A DNA stretch of 64,000 bases from Pegea sp. RAD2-039 (Eukaryota > Chordata > Thaliacea > Salpida > Salpidae): NCBI GenBank assembly GCA_034620365.1, contig JAQGEQ010000272.1, positions 310,001-374,000 on the forward strand, in the 5' to 3' direction. Shown piece by piece: positions 1-10,600 of the stretch. The first letter of the stretch is position 1, and every line of letters starts with the position of its first letter. A model generated the notes under the pieces. It was not told where the DNA came from and ran no database searches. It was given only the letters and a program-made list of their open reading frames with translations. The position numbers and the translations under genes are program-made.

Positions 1-275
1 CTTAATTGTAACTGTTACTGAATTCTTCAAATATATTTGCTGGTTTTGTTTTTATGAAAAGACTTTTGTTCACTTGAATTAATTTAAGAACAAAAAATAA
101 AGTTACTTTTTGTTGGAGCAAAATTATTTTATGTTAACAGATTAATAAGAATTCAGATTTTTTAGCATTTTCCAAAAACAGTTTTAAAATTAATCGTGTT
201 GACCTTTTTAGCTTGAAATCTAACTATAGATTTGGTTATATTTATATTTCTCTTTTAACACTTCAAAATAGATCA
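1..275. other. Gene-free AT-rich stretch
   Basis: No coding frame, RNA gene or clear repeat is visible. It may contain more of the decayed retroelement that becomes recognisable just downstream. Confidence 0.4.
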
Positions 276-545
276 ATGCTATCTGATTTCTGCAAAGTTA
301 TAAGTAACACCATGCATAGTAATATTCCTTTCTACCTGTTAGGAGATTAAGATCCTTCTAACATAGATCTGGCTAATCCTCTTTGTTCAGATGATTCCTC
401 CAATGAATCTTTTCCTAATTTCACAACTACTAATTCTATAATTCAATGTATTAATGAACCCACTCATTCAAAAGATCACATTTTAGATCTGCTGTTCTGT
501 AACATTTATTACATTAAACTTATTATATTAAATATTCATCAATCA
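276..545 (+). mobile_element. Decayed non-LTR retrotransposon fragment (endonuclease domain)
   Basis: The frame starting at 276 reads about 90 codons that look like the C-terminal half of an AP-type endonuclease (exonuclease-endonuclease-phosphatase fold) of LINEs. Visible pieces are LSDFCKVISN, FYLLGD followed by a stop codon where GDFN is expected, then NIDLANP, then FTTTNSIIQCINEPTH and HILDLLFCN. These match the family pattern GDFN-x(2-3)-IDW followed downstream by PTR/PTH-x(2-4)-LDL. The in-frame TAA at 345-347 and the missing flanking reverse transcriptase show a dead relic. The call rests on motif memory, not a search. The LINE clade cannot be named. Confidence 0.7.
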
Positions 546-1652
546 TAGTTTTCAATTTTATAGATTAACCATTTAATAACAACTAATTTGTTCTATTGTC
601 ACTAGAATAATTTTTAATTGTTTAACGTTTTATGTTAGTAAAAAACAAGAAACAATAATGCTACAAATACATTTAGTTTTAAATCAATATTATTCTCCTA
701 GTCTAAATATCTTTCAAGATTTAGCTGATTACTTATTCGATAAGATATCTTTAAACGATTATTAGACTAACTTAATTCTGTTAGAAAATAATTAAAATAT
801 AGAGTATCAAAAAATTGTTTCGTACTTTTTCATTCTAACAATACAATTAATTATTTTTTTATTTTCAGCTTTTTGTTATTTTAAACAGATGTTAAAATTT
901 GCAAATTCGTTTTATAAACCAGCTTTTATCTACGTACACCTCTATCGGATATGACTAAATAGTAATAATAAAGCAATATGATAGAAACGTAAATGTTTTC
1001 TGAATAATAGAATAAGTTTCAATTGATTACTTAGTACAAAAGCTTAATTGTTTACTTTTAGGAGCCATTTTTTAGGAAAAATTAGAAACGGGAAAGTTTA
1101 ATATTATATTTTTGATTATTCTTTGGTTTTGCTTATCTAATGTATCATCATTAATTTTAATTCTTTTTTAGAAAATTTAAGTTTAGGATATGTACTAATA
1201 AAAAAAGAATTACAGTTTAGTGCTTTAGAACTAACAAATAATAAATTTTTTGAAAAAAGTAATACCTATTATTACAATTATAAAGTTTAATGTAAATATT
1301 AATAATTAGTTTCAAAGTTTGAAGTCTAGCATTATAAGGAAAGTTAATAATCTAAATATTTGTTTTAAGCTTTAGGTATTTTTAAGCTGTAAAATATAGT
1401 CTTGTCTGACTTTTCTTTTAAATGATGCTTATATTAAAAAATAATTTCAGTTTAATAATTTTAAATTTTATTCTTTTAGTTTTCATCAAGATAACTTATT
1501 ATAATTTTACTCTTGTTATTCTTCTGACCATTAAAAGTTAAAAGTCGATGCAGTTAAATGATTTCAATCTTTGAATGACTTATATTTTGCATCAGGCATA
1601 TATATAACTTTTTTTATCTTTGTATAAAAATGAAATAATTAGAATAAACGTG
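546..1652. other. Gene-free AT-rich stretch
   Basis: No reading frame with splice signals or family resemblance is visible. It would contain the promoter and 5' UTR of the downstream LRR gene, but no specific element can be pointed to. Confidence 0.4.
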
Positions 1653-4496
1653 ATGAGAAAATCAACAAACTTATACAAAGCTCCACATGGAGTAAGAACA
1701 ACTAATTTAATTCTTACAGCTTTTGCAGCTGATGTGAGAGCTCTATTTCTATATCTTTTTAAGTTTATTAAATTTATAAAAGCTGCTAAGTAAGTAAATA
1801 AAAAAGTTGAATATATCTACATTTAGGTGACTGAACTGGATCTTGGCTCACGAGCTTTTTTGAATGAACGATCTTTACAGCTTCTCTTAGACTTAATTTC
1901 TTGCAAAGATCTATCTGTGCTAAAGTTTTCAGATTCGGTATTTAACTTGAACACACTAACTAAGATTAAGAAGTTAATTCGAAATGAAGTAAGATATTTA
2001 TTTTTATAGAGTCTTATACAAAATTTTAACATCTCACAGAAGAGAGATTAAATATCTAATTAGTTTACAAAAAGCTTTAAGACTTTATCAAACAGAGTAA
2101 TGAACTGAATTTACGAGGATGTACTAATCTTGGTGTTGAAGGCTGTGTATTTTTGAAAAAGTTGATATCAAAAACTAATCTGAGAAGTTTGACTCTTAGA
2201 GATTGTAATCTAACACCTCCAAAATTGAAAAATATATTTGAAGGACTTATATCTATGAATAGCAGCGAAGTTTGTTTTTTTAAACTTTCTTCTTATTATT
2301 TTATAATAATTTTTTAAATTAACTTTTATCTCTTTTTATAAAGATTTGGATACATTTCTCTAAATTAAAATAGCTTGATAAAAAATAAAATGATCAAACA
2401 CAAATTAAACAAAAACATCTTTACACAAAAAAGCTTAACTAATTAAACCAACTTATACTTTTCGAGTAGTCAATCAAACTGAATAATTGTTTTGATTTCA
2501 AATCAGCATATCTTAAAAAAATAAACTCTATAATAAGTTGACAAAGTTCTTAGAAGTTGTTTTACTCAGAAGACAAAATTTCAAATAGGTTTGTATTTAA
2601 CTTCTAATTGTATCTATTTGTAGCTGAAAGAATTTGACCTCCAAGGGAATTGTATTGGAGAAGTTGGGTTGCAAATGCTGAAAAAAGTTCTGCAGCAGAA
2701 AGAAATTAGACACTTAAACATTGGTCACTGCTATATTTCAGCAAAACAACTCCATTATATTGTTGATGGTTTATCAATTATGCCTGGGTTTATGGTGGGT
2801 TTATTTAATGATATTTAAAAGATGTTATATGTAGTTAAGTTATTTTTCATGAGCTTTGATTTAAAATTAGCTCTGTAAGTAACTTTGACCGCCTCAAAAA
2901 GCGATTAAATCATTTCCTCCAGCATCAGAGCAACTAACATATATAATTATTTTGATGATTTAATCTCAATAGCTTTACAGCACGTCATCATACTTATCTT
3001 CTCTTAAATTTGACACATATTAATTTCCGTTCTTACTTCGGGCGTACTTGGAACGTTCACTATACTCTTAAAAACAATTTTTAGTTGTTTGCTGCTAGAA
3101 GCAAGCAAGTAGTAAGCACCTTCGACAACCCATCATAAAATTTGTTATTTTAAGACAAGTTTTTCTTAGCTTTGTAGGTTAGCTAAAAATGTTTTAAAGT
3201 TAAGATACCTAATTGACCCTATTGGATTTTTAACAAATTATTATGATCTAAGTAGAAATTGAAGTAGCCTTTCTAGTACTAGAAAGAAACAGTCTTATCC
3301 CTGCCATATATCAGCGTAGTTAATAGACAGCCAATTAATTTTAGTGGTTAACCATTGATTAAAGAGTTCAAATATACTTGAACAAACCAAAAATTGATAA
3401 TCTTTGTTTTTAAAATGGTATAAGCTTATGCTAAGTGGTTTGCTACTTTTTATTATATCAAAAGGTATTTTCGATCAAACAATCGTTCAAAAATACATCC
3501 CACCAAAGTAACTTACTTCGATCTTATAATATCTTTAAATCGATCTCTGATGTAGTTTATTAAATTAAATTTTAGAAGGGTTCAAGAAAGTTCAATTCAG
3601 CTTTTTTATTTAAGCTTTGAATTTAAGTTTAGTAAATTTACTGAAGAACTTTGAATTAGAAATACTCTTTTTTATACTTCTAAATTTATAATTTTTAACT
3701 TAAATTTTACTTTATAACTTGTACTTTTATTTTAGTTGGTTTAAATAACTTATGCTAAAAAAAATTAATTAGAACTTTGATAATTTTATTTCTTATCAAC
3801 TACAAATGAAGGACAAGTTGTAGACATGTTAAAGATGTCAAATTAGACAGAATTTTAACTGAAAATGTTAATTACTTTGGTTAAGAAGCTTATATGTATA
3901 AGAAAAAGTTAAGAATTAATATTCACAAAAATCTAGTTTAAAATGAAATGATAAATAAGTGAATATCGTTTTACTAATTTTCTTCTTAATGTACACAATA
4001 TACACAGAAAACTATTTTGATTATTAGGGCATAGGTTGAAAACAGATATTCTATCAATCAAAAAATCGACTTTATTATATAGAAAGACATTTCAACTTCA
4101 TTTATTTTCAGGAGTCCATCAACCTTGGTGGAAATCTTGTTTCAAGAAAAGATGTTAACAATTTTAAATTAAAGACTTCATGTAAGCTTCTGAAAGGTAA
4201 TTTTTAATTTGAATTTGAATTGAGTTTTATTTTAGATAGAATGTGACTTCTAGTTTGATAAATATGATGTTGACAGCTTACGGTTTGTATATTTGTGTTG
4301 AACTATAGCACTTTTCATTATTTCTTTGCAATTATACTGTTGTGTGCTCGCTATAAGAGCTGTATGAATTCTTATTCACAGCTATGAGTTAAATGAAAAA
4401 GTTAAGAATATAAAAGTTTGCTTAGTTAACTAAGTTCTATCTATTTGTTAATTCTTATATCACTTTTATATCAATTTTTTAGTCGACTTCTACTAA
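1653..4496 (+). CDS. Small leucine-rich-repeat protein (ribonuclease-inhibitor-like LRRs)
   Basis: Six exons: 1653-1691, 1827-1988, 2096-2269, 2624-2794, 4112-4196, 4483-4496, giving about 214 residues. The first four introns are phase 0 and the last is phase 1. Exon 1 encodes MRKSTNLYKAPHG, and its donor GTAAGA joins in frame to VTELDLGSRAFLNERSL. The middle exons are 54, 58 and 57 codons, each about two LRRs of 28 residues. Repeats are visible as ELNLRGCTNLGVEGCVFL, LRSLTLRDCNLTPPKL, LKEFDLQGNCIGEVGLQML and IRHLNIGHCYISAKQL. No signal peptide, membrane segment, NACHT or F-box is seen, so this is a short intracellular LRR protein or part of a larger gene starting upstream. Its partner is unknown. 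The last exon is weakest: it adds only VDFY before the stop. Confidence 0.65.
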
Positions 4497-5830
4497 GAAA
4501 AGAGGAAAATTTCAAGATTCAAAACTTAAGGACGTAATTGAATTTGTTTTTAGTTTTTAGGAAAGTTTTATAAATTATAGATTTCTATTTTACAGGTAAA
4601 ATTTACAGCATGATCTTTATGTTTATTTTTTCAATTAATTATTTGAATCAATCTTCAAAACTATTTCAACTCAAAACTTTTCAAGTAAATTATTAATCAT
4701 CAATCAGTAAAACCTTTTTCAAAAGCTTTTATACAATTCATTTTTTACGTTTAATAAAGTCAAGCTAAATCGATATAACAATATATTAATTATTTAAAAG
4801 TATATGAATTATATTCAATTATGCAGAAATAATAAAACAAAACAACATACAATGTACCTTTAATTTGTAATTTTATAAATTTCTTTGTAACTAGTTTGAT
4901 TTAAGGAATTGAGAATTTGTTTCTAGAAGTAATCAAGATTACCTTTTTTATTTTGTAGCCTAATAGTAGACGTTTATTGATTAATCAAAATAGGTAACTT
5001 CGGTAAATTAGGTAAATAAGTTTCTTTTAACTTTTTTAAACCTCTTAAAAATCTATCTGATTATAAGTCTAGAACTTAACTCTTAAACTGGGTAAAATTT
5101 AGTTATGTCTTATTTAAAGAGTATAAGATCACTTGGAAAAAAGTATTTTTTATTTCAAAATTAGGAAATGTTTTTAAAATTAAAGCTTAACTTTTCATCT
5201 AGTTGCTCAAACATGCTATCAGTAGTAGAAGAAAGTATATAAAAGCAAGTTATCTACGATTCTATTCTATATTTCGAAAGCTTTTCTCTCTTAAAGTCCA
5301 TGAAAATATTAGGTGAACCTTGAAAATACTCTGGCCCCATTAGCGTTTTAAACTCTAAAACAATTAGAGATGTACCCCTCTAATTAAACTGGCTGATCCA
5401 TTTTTAACGCATTTAAAGTCATTTTGCTAAAAGCGTATGTTCTTGATCTTTTTGAGGTCTGAGTTTCTAAATGCTCTACCAGAGTATTAGCAATTATAAT
5501 TCAATAATATAATGTCTGTAATTTGAAGCTTTATCTTTGGCCATAAGAATGATATTTAATTTTTCAGTTTAGGTATTTTTTAAAGGTATGCAAACAAAAT
5601 AGTTTTGAGAAAACAAATATTTATATGTGAAAAATGATTTTGTAAGTCTATAATATTTATAATACCTACGCAAACTTTATTCAAAATAGTCGTTTAGAAG
5701 ATCTTATATACAGTATAAACCAGTGTCAGTGACCATTTGTTTTATGCAGAATTTATAATGCAACAAAGCTTTAATGTTGAGTTATTTTTAATCACTGGTA
5801 ACCACCGAAGACTCTATAAAACCTTAAAAT

Positions 5831-5892
5831 CGGTATACGGCCTATTAGTTTAGATTAAGAACCATATATGGGTTTTAACTAGCCGTATACTG
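5831..5892. repeat. Imperfect 62-bp palindrome
   Basis: CGGTATACGGCC at the left pairs with AGCCGTATACTG at the right (10 of 12 complementary). The centre contains the self-complementary core CCATATATGG. It could be a terminal or internal part of a small DNA transposon. Confidence 0.5.
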
Positions 5893-6315
5893 CTGTCTAT
5901 ATAAAAACTATTTTTTTAAAGTAGTCTGAAGATTCTCAGTCACTTTCCATATCAAACTGAAAAGAGAGGAATTCTGCTCCGCATTTAGCCTTCTGCAGCG
6001 ATAACTTTGTATGATATACATCAACTGATCGCCTTAGCTTACTATAAAAATCAAACTGTACGCAGACAACAGAAATATTAATTTTTATTACATAAATTTA
6101 AAATCAACAAAATATATTGTAGAAATCATATTAACTAAAATACATCTCTGACTGTGCTGTAGCGATGGCAAATAAAATCTAAATGCCCCAGACATAGTTC
6201 TGCTTATAAGCGGCTCGGGCATGGATCGTTTTCATCTAACGCAGAGACGACAGCAGCACTTGGCAACTGAAAAATTGTTAGAGAGAATGTAATAGATTTG
6301 GATGGTTTACCAAAA

Positions 6316-6342
6316 GTATTCCTACTGCATGCGTAGGAATAC
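6316..6342. repeat. Perfect 10-bp inverted repeat with 7-base loop
   Basis: GTATTCCTAC (6316-6325) is perfectly complementary to GTAGGAATAC (6333-6342), around the loop TGCATGC. It sits in the GC-raised relic patch. No flanking T-run marks it as a terminator. Confidence 0.7.
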
Positions 6343-7622
6343 AACAACATCTTTTTAACTAAGCTTAGAAAAGCATGCGTTGGCATGTATGGTAATTTAT
6401 ACAGTACTGTTCAGCGTTAGTAACTTTCTGTTTTATATGCAACTTATAATAAAAAAGGTCTATTAAACAGTTACTTTTATCACAGTCATAAAATGAATAA
6501 CATATATAAGAGAAAAAAGTGAGACAAATTTTATATCGTTCCAATCGAATATTGCATTCAGAAGATTATCTTCTCTAACTAAACTAATAATTTGTCATAT
6601 CTTTTTAATGTTATTTTTATTCAGTTAATAACTCTACTAAGGAAGTATTTAAATAATCTTCTTGTGTTTTTAACGCATATGTAATTTTCGATATCAACAA
6701 TAGACGCTTTAAAACTGCACGAATCTTAAACTAACTAAAAATATTTTAAAATTTGTCAATATTGTTTAGAAAAATAATTTTGAATGAAAATATTGCTATA
6801 AAAGATTTTGATAAATATTGGTAAATATATTGCCAAGAAAACAAATTCTATGAATAAAATTGTTAACGAGTAAGGTGAATTATTTAAAAACTCTTGAGTT
6901 ATCATTTAATTGTTTTTTATTTCTTATATTTTTGTTTTTTTATTTATTGGACATGCAAGATATTTAATCAGTTGATGCCAAAAACATTTTTCATCTTTTA
7001 TCAACCATAATTTATTGAAGTTAGAAGGCCATCAAATTGAAAATCAATGTCTTGAAATCACTTAATCTTAAGCTAATTTTGTTTTTTAAAGTTTTAATTA
7101 AATAATAAAATTTTGAATTTAAATATTTTTATTTGAAACTGTAATCTGTTGTTCCTGAAATGATAATTCTTAGGCTTTTATCTTGTTGAAACAGCTTTAT
7201 CTGTAAGCATGTTATATTATTTTTTAAATAGTCAATTTTTACTATTATTTAAGCTTTTAAATACTCAGTTTTATTAAACAATTTTTTATCCTATCAATAT
7301 AGTTGTTAAGTTTTTCATTCATTTCAAAGTATTTTACTAAATTATTATATTTTCTTTTTTATTTAAATAATAGATTTTTGATATATTTTCTAAACACTTT
7401 TTTATTATAATTTTTCTTGCATAAAATGAGAGTGCAACAAATTATGTGTTTGCTGCTAATAATAAAACTGATTATATTTTGTTTTTATAAATAGTGTTAT
7501 TTGATATGAGTCTTGTTTCTTTTAATATTTCTAATTTAGCTCAGTTTTTAAATATAAATTGTTTTCATGAATCTATTTCTTTAGTAAATTTATTATAGGA
7601 TTTTTATGAATATTTTTTTGAA

Positions 7623-10600
7623 ATGTCTTTCTCTCCAAACAAACCTTCAAGATCTGGAAAAAAAGTTATTTCATTGGATGATAAAACTTTGTTACCTGAT
7701 ATAAATGCCAAAGTTGATGAATTATTCATAAGGTGATTTCTTTGTTTATACATCCTATAGTTAATATTTAGTTTGATTATTTATCTAAATCAGTCACTTA
7801 TATGATTGAAAAAAGTAGAAAGTTATTATATATAAATTTTATCATTTATAGATGGTTTAATTTACCTGGCAAACAGCAATTTTTAAAAGAAGAATTAAAA
7901 AAGATTAAAAAAAGTCATAAAGAAAGGTTTGTGAAATGGTTTTAGTTATCAACAATGATTATTTATCTCATTTTTATTCCTTAGATTAATCACTATTAAA
8001 CTTTAAGTAATAATTATATTATTTACAATTTTTCTAGATAAATCAAAGTTTTGCAATAAATGAATTTTATGTGGTATTTAAATTATGAATGGTTTTGTTT
8101 AATTCAAAATCTGATTTCTTTAAAATGATTTTTTTACAATTTGTTCTTGGAAATAATGATTTTAATTTTAAACAATATTTAATAAAATTTGTAAACATTT
8201 TTAAATAAAAAACTTTACTATATGAAAATTATATTTTGTTTGTTAGAGCTAATAAAGAATTTCTTTAACTTGTTTAGTTGTTGAAACTACTAAAAATTAT
8301 ATTTTTGCATTCGAAAATATGTGTATTTTGACATAGTATTTTGAAGACATAGTATTTCTAAATTTATTGTTTTTTTTCAGTTTTAAGTTTTTTACTTCAG
8401 AATAGTGTAATTTTTTTATCATTTTTTTATTAATAATGAGTAAAGCTACTGAATATACATTAATATGTATCATTAAATATAATTAAAAATTATTTTCACT
8501 TGCTTTAAACGATTATTTATATATTTTTATTGTTTGCAGAAGCAATAATAACACTTGTAGTAATGATGTAAACGGTTCTACTACTAAAAATATCAGTAAA
8601 AAAAAGAAACATCTCATGATTGTGGATAAACCTCTATTGAGTCCTCGCAGGTCGCCTAGGAAACGTCGAGTATCTTTTGAATTAAATGTGAGTTCTTGAC
8701 TTTTAATTATCAAAACTTTTTCTGTAATCTGTTTTGAAGAGTATTTTCATAATTTGTCACTAAAAGTCTGATTAAATAGTGAAATGTTGAATGGGTAAAT
8801 TGTACAGTGTAGTGAATACTGCAAAAAATCTTTTATTTAGTTAAGTATAGAGGTTTGTTGATGAAATATTTATCAGCAGACAAACGAAATGAACAGTTTC
8901 ATAGAAGATCAGGATTTCCTCCAGTAAACAGCAGTAACTTGATCTTTAAAACAGTTTTCAGTATCTTTCTATCGGCCACGTTTTAAAGAATGTTTTCATA
9001 ATTTCTTATTGAAGACTTATTTGAAAGCTAAATGTTAATATAATATCTAAATCATTGATAGGCCCAAAGTTTAGTTTTGAATATGTTGCTGCAAATTTAT
9101 TCTTTTTGAGAATAATTTTCGTTTATGAACTGGTTTTACGGTTAAAACTGTTGTGTTGAAAGCTATTGGTTTTTTAGTTTCATTTAAAATACATTTGAAA
9201 ACTTTGCAATTATGTTTGGTGAATTTTCACAAGTGTAAAGATAATTTTTGTAAAATGAAGTAAAACATTAACTAAATATTTAAATATTGTAAATATTAAT
9301 TTAAATGAAATATATCTAATCGAAATATTTATAATATCTATTATAAATATTTCATTAAAAATCTTCTAAATTTGTCTTTGAATCATTTTATTAAGAATAG
9401 AAGCAGTAACATGTAAGTCTGCAAACTTATGTAGCTGCTGAAGCTAACATGTTTGTGTTACTTCTCTGTCACAGTTTGAGTTAGCTCATTAACGTCTCTT
9501 TGTACTAGAGATTATTTCTTGGCATTTTACTTTGAGGTTTATTTGTCATAAGAATAAATAGCGTTGGTAGACGGTGAGCATAAAGAATGAAGTTTAACTT
9601 ACTTAATTAGATCAACTGTTGTTTCTTCAACTAGCTTTACTGATATCTGCCCTCTATTTTGTTACTTAGCTTTGTTTAAGTCTACTGACTGTGCAGTTGT
9701 AATTCTTTTTGTGCAGTTTATTACTTGTTTTTTTATAGATTCCTCAAAATTATATTTGTGTAAATTATAAATGTAAAAATAAAAAAATTTTTCGAATTTT
9801 GATAGCTTGAAATTGTTTATGTTTAAAATATTTGTAGATTCTTATAAAGATCAAATTAATAAAACTTAAAGTTAAAAAAGTTTTAAAGTTCTCGATTTAG
9901 TTTATTTTTATCAATTAAATAGCTAATAATAATCTTGAATTCCACATTTTACAGTTAATCTCACATATTTTCTTACCTCTCATGATCTCATAACAATTTG
10001 GGTAATTTTGACTTTTGAGAAATCTTCTTTATCACTATTTTCTACTGACTAGCGAACTGGTTATTAAAACAATTGTGTTCTTGTTGATTTTTTCGCCTCA
10101 ACTGTTTTCATTTTGAATTATAAAACAGTTTTTTATGAATTATATGAAGTTTATTTTTATAACATTTTTGAAATCAGTTAGTTTTGTATCTTTCAAGATA
10201 TAAATTATTTTTAAATTTAAATTATGGAAATGTTTTTTTTCTATTTTAATCCGTTGTTAATCAAATCTTTAGAATTCATAATTTAATTTGTTCTTTTTTT
10301 AAAACTGTTTTTTTATTTTCTTTGATTTTTCAAACCATTTTTACTTTGTATAATGGTGAATTTATACATGTGATAAATTATATTATTAACATTTTATTCA
10401 TTATTATTTTCACTATTTTCTTAATCTATTAAATCTCTTTATAAGAAAAATAGTTTTTGGATCTTCAGTTCCACTTATTTCTCGAAATAAGAACAATTTT
10501 TTGTGTTCAGTCTTACAAACAAAGCACCCACTAATGTAACATCTTCTAAACTTCTCTTCTTGTCAGCTAACAGAGAAATTAATATTCCAAATACATGACC

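Larger units (their letters stand above)
4497..7622. other. Intergenic stretch with palindromes and a GC-raised relic at about 5820-6410
   Basis: No gene is supported. The middle part is less AT-rich than its surroundings. It holds an imperfect palindrome (arms 5831-5842 and 5881-5892) and a perfect 10-bp inverted repeat at 6316-6342. A minus-strand frame at 6204-6386 reads like ordinary protein (…LTIFQLPSAAVVSALDEND) but has no splice context or recognised family. A degraded transposon is the simplest reading. Confidence 0.4.
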
